Positions 42,347-51,510 of a stretch of DNA of 64,000 nt are shown piece after piece. Made by a program: the position numbers and the translations under genes. This DNA is from Asanoa sp040676615 (GTDB taxonomy: Bacteria > Actinomycetota > Actinomycetes > Mycobacteriales > Micromonosporaceae): contig NZ_JBFAPI010000011.1 in NCBI RefSeq assembly GCF_040676615.1, positions 62,001 through 126,000 on the forward strand, written 5' to 3'. The notes under the pieces are model-generated. The model had not been told where the DNA came from. It made no database searches and saw nothing but the letters and a program-made list of their open reading frames with translations. The first letter of the stretch is position 1, and every line of letters begins with the position of its first letter.

Positions 42347-43300
42347 TCAGACCTCGAGCGCGGCGATGAACCGCTCGGCGTCGAGCGCCGCCGACGTGCC
42401 CGTGCCGGCCGCGGTGATCGCCTGCCGGTAGGTGTGGTCGACCAGGTCGCCGGCCGCGAACACGCCCGGGAGGCTGGTGTGCGTGGTCGGCGCGGCCACC
42501 TTGACGTAGCCGTTCTCGTCCATGTCGATCTGGCCGCGGAACAGGTCGCTGCGCGGGTCGTGGCCGATCGCCACGAAGACGCCCGCGACCTTGAGCTCCT
42601 TGACCTGGTTGTGGTGGACGTTGTGCACCTTGACGCCGGTGACCTTGCCGTCTTCGCCGAGCACCTCGGTGACGATCGAGTTCCACTCGACCTTGATCTT
42701 GGGGTTGCTCAGCGCGCGCTGCGCCATGATCTTGCTGGCCCGGAACGAGTCGCGGCGGTGGATGATCGTCACGCTGGCCGCGAAGCGGGTGAGGAAGCTG
42801 GCCTCCTCCATCGCCGAGTCGCCGCCGCCGACGACCACGATGTCCTGGCCGCGGAAGAAGAAACCGTCACAGGTGGCACACGACGAGACGCCGTGACCGA
42901 GGAATTCCTGCTCGCCGGGCACGTTGAGCGGGCGCCAAGCCGACCCGGTGGCCAGGATGACCGCCTTGGCCCGGTAGACCGTCTCGCCCACGTAGACCGC
43001 CTGGGTCACGCCGGAGCCGAGTTGCCCGCTGTCGGCGAGCTCGACCCGGGTCACGTCGTCGGTCAGAAACTCGGCACCGAACCGCTCGGCCTGCTTGCGC
43101 ATGGCGTCCATCAGTTCGGGGCCCAGGATGCCGTCGGGGAAGCCGGGGAAGTTCTCCACCTCTGTGGTGGTCATCAGCGCGCCACCCGACTGCACACCCT
43201 CGATCAACAGGGGGTTCAGGTTGGCGCGGGCGGCGTAGACCGCGGCCGTGTAACCGGCCGGACCGGAGCCGATGATGATCAAGTTGCGGACGTCGTCCAC
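42347..43300 (-). CDS. trxB: Thioredoxin reductase
   Basis: Flavoenzyme reducing thioredoxin with NADPH. 317 residues: FAD motif IIIGSGPAGYTAAVYAA, redox pair CATC in SSCATCDGFFF, NADPH motif VVVGGGDSAMEEA, and C-terminal GVFAAGDLVDHTYRQ. 99 bases upstream of trxA; both probably respond to the redox conditions sensed through the neighbouring sigma/anti-sigma pair (inference from mycobacterial SigM locus). Confidence 0.97.
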   Translation of the reverse strand: MDDVRNLIIIGSGPAGYTAAVYAARANLNPLLIEGVQSGGALMTTTEVENFPGFPDGILGPELMDAMRKQAERFGAEFLTDDVTRVELADSGQLGSGVTQAVYVGETVYRAKAVILATGSAWRPLNVPGEQEFLGHGVSSCATCDGFFFRGQDIVVVGGGDSAMEEASFLTRFAASVTIIHRRDSFRASKIMAQRALSNPKIKVEWNSIVTEVLGEDGKVTGVKVHNVHHNQVKELKVAGVFVAIGHDPRSDLFRGQIDMDENGYVKVAAPTTHTSLPGVFAAGDLVDHTYRQAITAAGTGTSAALDAERFIAALEV

Positions 43301-43418
43301 TGCCGTCTCCCGAAGATATGCGTTGCTCGCACCAGGCAGAACGTCATGGTACGAGCCGCGGATTCCCGTGCGTGGACAACCTCACGCCGCGCGTCCGGTC
43401 TGTCCTGAGCTGTGCTGG

Positions 43419-44387
43419 TCACCCTACTCGGGCGTGGAACAACTCGTCTGTGCCGGCCAGTCCGCAATCGGGACCGACCGCCCAGCCCCAGCGGACCCCA
43501 GCACCGTCTGTGAAGAACACCACGACCGCCGGGCGCCCGTCAAAGGTGGCGTAGTCAGCGGTCTCCACCGTGATCGGCCCCGAGCCGTTGGCCGCCGCGA
43601 TCGCGTCGACGCACACCTGCAGCGCCGCCGGCGCGTCGAGCCGACTCAGCGTCCGGTCGTGGACACCGGACTTGGCCGTCGGCGCGCTCTCCGTCGAGTT
43701 GTCCTGCGCCGCCATCGGGCCCGGCGTCGGACCGGTGAGCAACGATCGCGCGCTGCCGCCGAAGAAACCGCCGGCGACCGTCTGCCCCGTGTAGTCACGC
43801 CCGCTCGCGGAGCGCGGGATGGCCACCCCGGCGCCGGCCGCCGGGGCCGGGGCTGCCGCCGCATCGGCACCCGAGTCGTTGGCCGTCGTGCTGGTGAGCC
43901 CGTCGACCGAGCCGTTGATCCAGAGCCCGCCGAGCGCCGCCACCGCGACCAGGACCAGCACCGGCGCGGCCCAGGTCAGCCAGCGCGACCGGCGCCGGGC
44001 CCGACTCGGGCCCGCCGGCCGGGCGGAGCGCGGCCGGCGCCGGGAGCCAGCGGCGACGCGCGGCGCCGGGGCGCGAGGTGCCGGGGGATGGGGTGCGGCG
44101 TGGGGTGCCGGGGCGTGCGGCTCCGGGGCCTGGGGCGCGGCCACCTGTGCAGGCGGCAGCGCGGCCAACAGCCGGCTGACCACCTCGTCGGGCATCGGCT
44201 CGGCGCTCTCACCGGCGAACACGGCCAGGTCGTCGGCGGTGGCGGCGAGCGCCGCGACCAGCGATGCGTGCTCCGCGGCCCAATCCGGATCGGTGGCGAT
44301 CAGAGCCGCCACCCGCGCCTCGTCAGGAGTGCCGGCGAGCGCCCCGCCGACATAGTCGGCCAGCAGATCGAAATCAGGCTCGCTCAT
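43419..44387 (-). CDS. Membrane anti-sigma-factor-like protein
   Basis: 322 residues, ATG at 44387 overlapping the sigma-factor stop by one base (TGATG), so coupled. Cytosolic N-terminal ~75 residues (DFDLLADYVGGALAGTPDE) resemble an anti-sigma domain; then a Pro/Ala/His-rich stretch, a basic RSRWLTW and one membrane helix (about 157-175), and an extracytoplasmic domain with CVDAIAAANGSGPI. Corresponds by position to RsmA/Rv3912 beside sigM in mycobacteria. Classic zinc-binding HxxxCxxC is absent. Confidence 0.8.
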   Translation of the reverse strand: MSEPDFDLLADYVGGALAGTPDEARVAALIATDPDWAAEHASLVAALAATADDLAVFAGESAEPMPDEVVSRLLAALPPAQVAAPQAPEPHAPAPHAAPHPPAPRAPAPRVAAGSRRRPRSARPAGPSRARRRSRWLTWAAPVLVLVAVAALGGLWINGSVDGLTSTTANDSGADAAAAPAPAAGAGVAIPRSASGRDYTGQTVAGGFFGGSARSLLTGPTPGPMAAQDNSTESAPTAKSGVHDRTLSRLDAPAALQVCVDAIAAANGSGPITVETADYATFDGRPAVVVFFTDGAGVRWGWAVGPDCGLAGTDELFHARVG

Positions 44388-45091
44388 CACACCCCCTCCC
44401 CGCCGCTGTCGGGCACCGGACCGCTTGACACTGATCGGACGTCGGCACCGGACGGCCGGTTCCGTGCCGTGTCGGACGGCACGCCGGCGCCGGTCGCGCG
44501 TGGTCGCAGGTGCCCGAGCAGCATCGCCAATCGTGCCCGCCCCCGCGAGCACCGGCTCTTCACGGTGCCCTCCGCGACGCCGAGCAGCACGGCCGCCTCG
44601 GCGACCGGATAGCCCTGCACGTCGACCAGGAGCAACGCCGCCCGCTGGTCTTCGGGCAGCCGGGTCAACGCCTGGCGGACCACCAGGGCGGTGTCATGGT
44701 CGATGGCCGGCGCGGCCAGCTCGACGCGACCGGGCCGGTCGGGGTCGGTGCTGCCGTCGGGCAGCGACACGGTGGGGTGCGCCTGACGCCGCCGGATGCG
44801 GTCGAGGCAGGCGTTGACGACGATCCGGTGCAGCCAGGTGGTGACCGCCGAGTCACCCCGGAAGCGCGGCGCGGCCCGGTGTGCGGAGAGCAGCGCGTCC
44901 TGGAGCGCGTCGGCCGCGTCTTCCCGGTCGCCGAGCGTGCGCAGGGCGACCGCCCACAGTCGATCGCGGTGCCGCCGGAAAAGCTCGGCGAAGGCCTGCG
45001 GGTCGCCGTCGACATGGGCGCGCAGCAGCGCCTCGTCGTCAGGTGCGTCGAGGGGTTCGGGGTCGGCGGAGTCGCGCCGGCCGGCGGTCAC
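44387..45091 (-). CDS. sigM: ECF RNA polymerase sigma factor, SigM-like
   Basis: 234 residues. Region 2 FAELFRRHRDRLWAVALRTLGDREDAADALQDALL, with AAPRFRGDSAVTTWLHRIVVNACLDRIRR (region 2.4); region 4 RLPEDQRAALLLVDVQGYPVAEAA then GVAEGTVKSRCSRGRARL. The C-terminal 40 residues are non-conserved. Next to anti-sigma-like, trxB/trxA, pseudokinase and murJ genes, the arrangement of mycobacterial sigM, on which the symbol rests. Confidence 0.9.
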   Translation of the reverse strand: MTAGRRDSADPEPLDAPDDEALLRAHVDGDPQAFAELFRRHRDRLWAVALRTLGDREDAADALQDALLSAHRAAPRFRGDSAVTTWLHRIVVNACLDRIRRRQAHPTVSLPDGSTDPDRPGRVELAAPAIDHDTALVVRQALTRLPEDQRAALLLVDVQGYPVAEAAVLLGVAEGTVKSRCSRGRARLAMLLGHLRPRATGAGVPSDTARNRPSGADVRSVSSGPVPDSGGEGV

Positions 45092-45134
45092 GGCTGCACC
45101 TTATCGTCGCCGCGCTATCTCGCGCGGGTGACGA

Positions 45135-46703
45135 TCAGCCCTGTGCCTGGACCGTGATCTCCTGGATCTCGAGCCGCAACCGGCCGTCGGTGGTGGTCGG
45201 CAGCTTGGTGAACCAGATCAGCAGGTATTGATGCTTCTGGTCGGGCTCGAAGCCCTGGAACGTCAGCGTGGTCGCCTCGTGGTTTTCCAGCGGCTCGCCG
45301 ATGCGGGTCTTGTAGGTGTCGAGGATCCGCTGGTCGCCCACGCGCGTGGAGCCGGTGTCGCCCTGGCCGGTGAACAGCGCGGCCGACGCGCCGGTGGCGG
45401 ACAGGTTGACCTGCACCGAGGTGACGGCGGTCGGCTCGGCCAGCTTGATCAGCACGCCCATCCCGGACTTGGGCCCGAACGGCAGGTTCTTGTAGGTGTC
45501 GCTCTCCCACGCGGTGTCGCGCTTGCCGTCGACCATCAGTGCCGCGTCGGTCAGCTCGGTGCGGTCGCCCTCGGGGTCGACGATGCGGACCTGGTCTTTG
45601 GTGAGCGCGACCGGCTTGGGTGCGGCCGGCTCGGTGCTCGCGCCGCTCGGCGCGGCGCTGCCCGTCGCGGCGACACCCGGGCCGGGCGTGGCATCCCCGG
45701 ACGAGTCGCCGCGGTCGGCCAGCACGCTGATCCCCAGCAGCAGGCCGACGGTGGCGATGACCAGCAGGCTGGCCACCCCGAGCACGAGCTTGCGCCGGGT
45801 CGCCGGCGGGTGGTCGGGCAGGCCCTCTTCGGTGGCCGAGAAGCGCAGCGGCCCGGCGTCGACGATGAACGGCTCGTCGGCGGCGACGTCGAGCCGGTCG
45901 AGCTCGGCGGCCAGCACGTCGGCCGACGGCAGGGCCAACCGGTCGTCGAGCAGGTCCATGGTCAGGTCGTCGAGGTAGGCCGGGATGCCGGCGCGCACCA
46001 TCCGCGGCGCGGCGATCGCGCCGGAGCCGTCGCGGACGGCGTCGGGCAGCGACGACGGGCCGACCTCGGCGTGCGGCCAATGCCCGGTGAGTGCGAAATA
46101 GAGGATGCCGCCGATCGCCCGGACATCGGTGTCGGGAGTGTCGCCCTCGGTGGCGCGGGCGTCGGCGAGCACGACCCGGCCGTCGTCGGCGACCATCACG
46201 GTGCCGGGGTGGACGTTGCCGTGGACCATGCCGGTCGCGTGCACGGCGGCCACCGCGCTGGCCACCGAGTGGGCGATCGAGGTCGCGCGCTCGGCGTCGA
46301 GCGGTTCTTCGACCACGAGCTGGCGGAGCGCCTCGCCGTCGATCCACTCGCGCACCACGTAGGCGCGGCCGTCTTCGTCGATGGCGTCGTAGACACCCGC
46401 GAGGTTAGGGTGGATCACCCGGCTGGCGGTCACCGCGGCCTGGAGCATCTCCTGGGCCGAGTCGCCGCCGGGGTAGCGCAGCACGACCGCGACCGGCCGG
46501 CGCAGCACCACGTCGATGCCCTGCCAGACCTGTCGGCCGGCAGCGTCGTCGTTGATGTGCTCGGCCAGCTCGTAGCGGTCCGCGAGCACCTCACCGACGT
46601 GTGGTGCCCCGACAGTCAGCACGGGAGGTGTGGCCTCGTCGGCCTCCTGGCCCTCGCCGACCTGGGTCACCGGTCCTCCTTCGGTGCTGTTCTCGCTCGT
46701 CAT
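45135..46703 (-). CDS. Pseudokinase-like protein (MurJ-associated)
   Basis: 522 residues. N-terminal kinase fold (about 38-260), but the HRD loop reads HGN (VHGNVHPGTVMV) and no DFG is present (VLADARATEG), so catalysis is unlikely. A membrane helix (about 313-335, KLVLGVASLLVIATVGLLLGI) leads to an extracytoplasmic discoidin/F5-F8-like domain (DGKRDTAWESDTYKNLPFGPK). In Mycobacterium tuberculosis a pseudokinase of this kind is fused to MviN/MurJ and binds FhaA; here it is a separate gene downstream of murJ. Role as a regulator of lipid II export is inference. Confidence 0.88.
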   Translation of the reverse strand: MTSENSTEGGPVTQVGEGQEADEATPPVLTVGAPHVGEVLADRYELAEHINDDAAGRQVWQGIDVVLRRPVAVVLRYPGGDSAQEMLQAAVTASRVIHPNLAGVYDAIDEDGRAYVVREWIDGEALRQLVVEEPLDAERATSIAHSVASAVAAVHATGMVHGNVHPGTVMVADDGRVVLADARATEGDTPDTDVRAIGGILYFALTGHWPHAEVGPSSLPDAVRDGSGAIAAPRMVRAGIPAYLDDLTMDLLDDRLALPSADVLAAELDRLDVAADEPFIVDAGPLRFSATEEGLPDHPPATRRKLVLGVASLLVIATVGLLLGISVLADRGDSSGDATPGPGVAATGSAAPSGASTEPAAPKPVALTKDQVRIVDPEGDRTELTDAALMVDGKRDTAWESDTYKNLPFGPKSGMGVLIKLAEPTAVTSVQVNLSATGASAALFTGQGDTGSTRVGDQRILDTYKTRIGEPLENHEATTLTFQGFEPDQKHQYLLIWFTKLPTTTDGRLRLEIQEITVQAQG

Positions 46704-47000
46704 GCTGACTCGCTCGCCGTCTCGCAGTCACCCGTGGGCAGCGCGCTGCGCCCCGTGTGAAACCGAAGGGCGGCGCCACCCCAATAGCGTAGGGGCTCGG
46801 CGCATCTGTCGGGAGCGACCTTACCTGGGAGGGACCACACCGCCACAGGCCATGTTCCCTCGTTATGCGGTGCTCTTCCGAGTGCCTGAGCACTGCAAAC
46901 AGCGCCAAATCAGCCTTTGCGGCGACATGTTCAGAACCCGAAAAAGGTACGATTTCTCGTTCGGCGCGTCGCCGCCGCCCCGGGGAAGGCCACGCTGGAC
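46704..47000. other. Intergenic region between murJ and pseudokinase gene
   Basis: 297 bases. I see no gene. May carry a separate promoter for the pseudokinase gene; GAAAAAGGTACGATTTC near 46938 is the most AT-rich patch. Confidence 0.4.
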
Positions 47001-48728
47001 CTACCGGGCCAGCCCCAGCCGCCGCCGGACCATGCCGACCACACTGGTCACCTCGCTGATCCGCAACGCCATCGCGAGCGCCAGGTAGCTCAGGCAGATG
47101 ACCAGGCCGCCGACCACCAGCCGGGCCAGCGCGATCATGCGGTCGGCCGAGTCGCTGTTGGGCAGGAGCCGCAGTGCCACATAGCCGACCACCGCCGCGC
47201 CGGCGGCCGCCACGGCCACCTTGCCGAAGGTCATCATGATCCGGCGGGCGCCCATCGCTCCGATCCGGCGTCGCAGCAGCATCGCGAACACCACAGCGGC
47301 GGCCACGTAGGAGACCGCGTTGCCGAACATCAGGCCGGCCGCGACGGTCGAGGTGGACAGCACCAGGTAGAGGCCGACCTGCACCGCGATGCGTACGCCG
47401 ACGACCGGGATGTTGACCAGCGCGGGCGTCCGGGTGTCGGGCAGGGCGTAGAAGGCGAACGTGAACAGCTGGCTGATCGCGAACGGCACCAGCGCGAGTG
47501 CGCCCGCGAAGAGCACACCGCCGGTGTCGGTCGCGTTGCGCTCTGTGAACGCCCCGTAGTGGAAGAGAACCACCGAGATGGGGTACGCGAGCACCGCGTA
47601 ACAGACCGCGATCGGCGCGAGCACCGCCGTCACGGTGCGTGTTCCACGTGAAACATCGTCGGCGAAGTCGGCGAACCGCCCCTCGGCGGCCGCCGCGCTC
47701 ATCCGGGGCAGCAGCGCCGTGATGATCGAGACGGCGATGATCCCGTGTGCGGTCATCACCAGCAGGAAGACGTTGTTGTAGATCAGCGGGCCGGCGCTGC
47801 CCTTGGCGCTCGCCGCGTTGGCCAGCTTGACCACCACGATCAGGCCGAGCTGGCTGACCGCGACGTAGCAGAACATCCAGCCGCCGAGCTGCCCCAGTTC
47901 GCGCAGGCCGAGCTCGCGCCACTGGCCACGCCAGCGGTAGTGGAAGCCCACCTTGCGCAGCGCCGGCACCAGGCCGGCGACCTGGACGATGATGCCGAGC
48001 AGGGTGCCGCCGCCGACCAGCAGGATCATTGTGGCGCTCATGTCGCCGGTGGCCAGGTCTTCGCGGGCGCCGTAGAGCGCGATGAAGAGCCCGAACGACG
48101 CGATCACGATGATGTTGTTGAGGATCGGCGTGAACATCGGTGCGGCGAAGTGCCCACGCACGTTGAGGATCGCGCTCATCAGGGCCGAGAGCCCGCTGAA
48201 GAAGATCATCGGCAGCATCAGCAGCGCGAGGATGTTGATCAGAGAACGGGCGTCGGACGTCGTCGCCTTGTCGATGTAGAGCAGGGTGAGCAGCGGCGCG
48301 GCCAGCAGCGCGAGCACGGTCGCCAGGAACAGGGCGACGACCGCGAGGCTCAGCAGTCGCTGGGTGAACAGCTCGCCCCGGTCGCGGTCGCTGTCGCGGC
48401 GCCGGACCAGCACCGGGATCAGCACGCTGGTCAGCACGCCACCCAGCAGGAACTCGAACACCATGCCGGGCAGGATCTGCGCGGTCGTGTAGGCGTCGCC
48501 GACCGCGGAACCCAGGGCGGCCGAGATGACCAGCGTGCGCAGGAAGCCGGTGCCGCGGCTGACCAGGCTGCCCACGGCCATGACGGCGCTGTTGCCGGCG
48601 GCGCTGTCGGGGGCGGGCTCTTCGATCGCCGGTGGGCCCGCCGGCGGCGGTATGTCGACCGGATCGGCCCGGACGATGCCCTCGTTACCGGTAGCGGCGT
48701 GCGCGCTCCGGTAAAGTCCGCTGCTCAC
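47001..48728 (-). CDS. murJ: Lipid II flippase MurJ (MviN)
   Basis: Multi-helix MOP-superfamily transporter that flips lipid II across the membrane. 575 residues from GTG at 48728 with GGAGGTCCC upstream; the longer frame start is rejected. N-terminal ~50 residues soluble, then about 14 helices, first with NSAVMAVGSLVSRGTGFLRTLVISAALGSAVGDAY split by loops, and conserved QILPGMVFEFLLGGVLTSVLIPVL. Contains a one-mismatch parS (47641-47654). Downstream pseudokinase is a separate gene. Confidence 0.95.
   Translation of the reverse strand: MSSGLYRSAHAATGNEGIVRADPVDIPPPAGPPAIEEPAPDSAAGNSAVMAVGSLVSRGTGFLRTLVISAALGSAVGDAYTTAQILPGMVFEFLLGGVLTSVLIPVLVRRRDSDRDRGELFTQRLLSLAVVALFLATVLALLAAPLLTLLYIDKATTSDARSLINILALLMLPMIFFSGLSALMSAILNVRGHFAAPMFTPILNNIIVIASFGLFIALYGAREDLATGDMSATMILLVGGGTLLGIIVQVAGLVPALRKVGFHYRWRGQWRELGLRELGQLGGWMFCYVAVSQLGLIVVVKLANAASAKGSAGPLIYNNVFLLVMTAHGIIAVSIITALLPRMSAAAAEGRFADFADDVSRGTRTVTAVLAPIAVCYAVLAYPISVVLFHYGAFTERNATDTGGVLFAGALALVPFAISQLFTFAFYALPDTRTPALVNIPVVGVRIAVQVGLYLVLSTSTVAAGLMFGNAVSYVAAAVVFAMLLRRRIGAMGARRIMMTFGKVAVAAAGAAVVGYVALRLLPNSDSADRMIALARLVVGGLVICLSYLALAMALRISEVTSVVGMVRRRLGLAR
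47641..47654. promoter_or_regulatory. parS: parS-like site 9 (inside murJ)
   Basis: GTTCCACGTGAAAC, one mismatch from the core, within the murJ reading frame about 11.7 kb from site 8. Confidence 0.7.
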
Positions 48729-48829
48729 GGGACCTCCAGACGAGGGTGAAGACGTACGCCCGACCCTAACCTCTGAACGCCGCCCCGCGGAGTCGGCGAC
48801 CCCGGAGAGAAAGATAGGCTGGCGGTCCC

Positions 48830-50284
48830 ATGTCCGGAACATCCTCTCCCAGCCGCCTCACGCAGGCGCAGCAGACCGCCGTGGCGGAGCTGCTCCGGGT
48901 CTCGCCGGTGGCCGACGAGCTGGGCCGCCGCTTCGCGAAGGCCGGCCACGAGCTGCACCTGGTCGGTGGCTCGGTGCGCGACGCGCTGCTCGGCCGGCTC
49001 GGCAACGACCTCGACTTCGCGACCGACGCCCACCCCGACCAGACCCTCGCCGTGCTCCGCGGCTGGGCCGAGGCCACCTGGGAGACCGGGCGCGAGTTCG
49101 GCACGATCGGCGCCCAGCGCGACGGCCTGCGCCTGGAGATCACCACGTTCCGGGCCGACGTCTACGACGGCGTCACCCGCAACCCGGTGGTCCGCTACGG
49201 GTCGAGCCTGGCCGACGACCTGCGCCGCCGCGACTTCACCGTCAACGCGATGGCGGTCAGCCTTCCGGACCATGCCTTCACCGACCCGCACGGCGGCCTC
49301 GACGACCTGGCCGCCAAGCTGATCCGCACGCCCGGCACGCCGGAGGAGTCGTTCGGCGATGACCCGCTGCGGATGCTGCGCGCGGCCCGGTTCGCCGCGC
49401 AGCTCCGGTTCGCCGTCGACCCGGCGGTGCGCGCCGCGATGACCGAGATGGCCGCCGACCTCGACCGGATCACCGCCGAGCGGATCCGCGACGAGTTCAC
49501 CAAGCTGCTCTCCGGCGCCGACCCGGTCACCGGCCTGCGGCTGCTGGTCGACAGCGGCCTCGCCGACCGGTTCATCCCGGAGATCTCCGGCCTCAAGCTC
49601 GAGATCGACGAGCACGCCCAACACAAGGACGTGTACGAGCACACGTTGATCGTGGTCGCCAACGCCGTACGCCTGGAAGGGTCGGAAGGTCCTGATTTCG
49701 TGCTGCGGATGGCCGCGCTGATGCACGACGTCGGCAAGCCGGCGACCAAGGCGGTCTCCCCCGACGGCCGGGTCAGCTTCCACCACCACGAGGTGGTCGG
49801 CGCGCGGATGACCAAGCAGCGGATGAAGGCGATGCGCTACCCCAAGGACGTCACCGCCGACGTCGTCGAGCTGGTGGCGCTGCACCTGCGCTTCTACGGC
49901 TACGGCCGGGGCGAGTGGACCGACTCGGCCGTGCGCCGCTACGTCACCGACGCCGGGCCGCTGCTGTCCCGCCTGCACAAGCTGACCCGCTCCGACGTGA
50001 CGACCCGCAACCGGCGCAAGGCGGCGCAACTGGCTGCCGACTACGACGCGCTGGAAGAGCGGATCGCCCGCATCGCGGCCGAGGAAGACCTCGCTCGGGT
50101 ACGCCCGGACCTGGACGGTAACGCGATCATGGAGTTGCTCGGCGTGCCGCCGGGCCCGGTCGTCGGGCAGGCCTGGCGCTACCTCAAGGACCTGCGGCTG
50201 GACCGCGGCCCGCTGGACCGCGACGAGGCCGAGGCCGAGTTGCTGCGCTGGGCCCGCGCGGAGGGCATCGTCGGCCCCGAATGA
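48830..50284 (+). CDS. CCA tRNA nucleotidyltransferase
   Basis: Adds or repairs the 3' CCA of tRNAs. 484 residues. ATG at 48830. Nucleotidyltransferase motif LVGGSVRDALLGRLGNDLDFATDA (with D-x-D), head/neck region DDLRRRDFTVNAMA and DPLRMLRAARFAAQL, and a C-terminal HD domain (LMHDVGKP, FHHHEVVGARMT). This PcnB/CCA arrangement with HD domain is the actinobacterial type. Useful here since tRNA-Ile lacks an encoded CCA. Divergent from murJ. Confidence 0.96.
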   Translation: MSGTSSPSRLTQAQQTAVAELLRVSPVADELGRRFAKAGHELHLVGGSVRDALLGRLGNDLDFATDAHPDQTLAVLRGWAEATWETGREFGTIGAQRDGLRLEITTFRADVYDGVTRNPVVRYGSSLADDLRRRDFTVNAMAVSLPDHAFTDPHGGLDDLAAKLIRTPGTPEESFGDDPLRMLRAARFAAQLRFAVDPAVRAAMTEMAADLDRITAERIRDEFTKLLSGADPVTGLRLLVDSGLADRFIPEISGLKLEIDEHAQHKDVYEHTLIVVANAVRLEGSEGPDFVLRMAALMHDVGKPATKAVSPDGRVSFHHHEVVGARMTKQRMKAMRYPKDVTADVVELVALHLRFYGYGRGEWTDSAVRRYVTDAGPLLSRLHKLTRSDVTTRNRRKAAQLAADYDALEERIARIAAEEDLARVRPDLDGNAIMELLGVPPGPVVGQAWRYLKDLRLDRGPLDRDEAEAELLRWARAEGIVGPE

Positions 50285-50317
50285 CAGCGGGTGGCCCGGG
50301 TCGCTACGGTCGCGGGC

Positions 50318-50872
50318 ATGCAGCCGTCATCCGGCTCTCCCCCACGCTCCTACCGGGCTCCGATCGTGGTCCTCGCCGCCCTGCTGTTCCTGCTCGTCGG
50401 CGGCATCGTCGTGGTGCTGTCGGCGCGGGCCGGCGGGCGGGCGCCCTGCCCGGTCGGCGAGTGGGCCGTGGCGACCTATCAGGACGCCGTGCCGGTCGAC
50501 GCGATCGGCCAGACGCTGGTCTTCACCGGCGGGGCCGGCACGGTGCTGCGGCTGCGCGACGACGGCACCGGCGAGACCGACTACGGCACCGGCGTCACGT
50601 TCACGGCGGCGGCACCGGACGGGCGCACCGTCCGGATCAACGTCGCCGGGCCGGCTCGGTTCCGCTATGAACTGGCGGCGGCCGGGAGCACGATCTCCGT
50701 CACGCCGGCCGCCAACGACACCACCAGCCAGGTCTTCATCGGCGACACGCCGCTCGGCGCGGAAGGCAAATACAGCGACAAGACGGAGACCCGGTCGTTT
50801 CGCGTCGCGTGCCAGGACGACTCGCTCACCCAGGACGACGGCCGCTTGGTGGTCGAATACCGCCGGCGCTGA
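50318..50872 (+). CDS. Hypothetical membrane-anchored protein
   Basis: 184 residues from ATG at 50318; another start at 50291 is possible. Short N-terminus, one helix (about 17-38, IVVLAALLFLLVGGIVVVL), then a ~145-residue extracytoplasmic beta-rich domain with CPVGEWAVATYQD and two cysteines. Family not recognised. Thirty-odd bases after the CCA gene, possibly co-transcribed. Confidence 0.75.
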   Translation: MQPSSGSPPRSYRAPIVVLAALLFLLVGGIVVVLSARAGGRAPCPVGEWAVATYQDAVPVDAIGQTLVFTGGAGTVLRLRDDGTGETDYGTGVTFTAAAPDGRTVRINVAGPARFRYELAAAGSTISVTPAANDTTSQVFIGDTPLGAEGKYSDKTETRSFRVACQDDSLTQDDGRLVVEYRRR

Positions 50873-50894
50873 TCTGTCGTACCCCCGAGGTTGA

Positions 50895-51386
50895 ATGGTT
50901 GTCATGCGTTGGACCGTCGTCGACTCGCCGATCGGGCCGCTCTCGCTCGCGGCTGACGAGGTGGGCGTGTGCGGGATGCGCTTCGGCGCCGTCCCGGGTG
51001 TCGAGTTCGCGCCGCCGTCCGGGTCACTGACCGCGGCGACCGAGCAACTCGCCGCCTATTTCGCGGGCACCCTGACCGACTTCGACCTGCCGCTGTCGGT
51101 GCGCCGCGGCTCCGAGTTCGAGCGCGCGGTCTGGCGCCGCATGTCGACGATCCCCTACGGCCAGACCGAGACCTATGGCGAGGTCGCGGCCGTGGTGGGT
51201 GACCCGGGCGCGGCGCGCGCGGTCGGCGTCGCGTGCAACCGCAACCCGATCGCCATCATCGTGCCGTGCCACCGCATCGTCGGTGCCGGCGGCAAGCTGG
51301 TCGGCTTCGGCGGCGGGCTGCCGGCCAAACGTTTCCTGCTCGAGTTGGAGGCCGGCGTGGCCTGGCAACGCGAGTGGGCGACTTAG
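50895..51386 (+). CDS. ogt: Methylated-DNA--protein-cysteine methyltransferase
   Basis: Repairs O6-methylguanine by transferring the methyl to its own cysteine. 163 residues (ATG 50895; ATG 50904 possible). Active site PCHRIVG in IVPCHRIVGAGGKLVGFGGG. MSTIPYGQTETYGEVAA helix-turn-helix also present. Length fits the Ogt form without an Ada domain. Confidence 0.95.
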   Translation: MVVMRWTVVDSPIGPLSLAADEVGVCGMRFGAVPGVEFAPPSGSLTAATEQLAAYFAGTLTDFDLPLSVRRGSEFERAVWRRMSTIPYGQTETYGEVAAVVGDPGAARAVGVACNRNPIAIIVPCHRIVGAGGKLVGFGGGLPAKRFLLELEAGVAWQREWAT

Positions 51387-51510
51387 CACAAGATCCACCG
51401 TCCCGGGGCCCAAGGACCGGCCGATCGGTCAATGGCAATCTTTAAGCGGTCCTTAGATGATCCGTCCGTCTTCCCATTCGTTGCCCTACCGAAAGACGGG
51501 GGAACCACCT

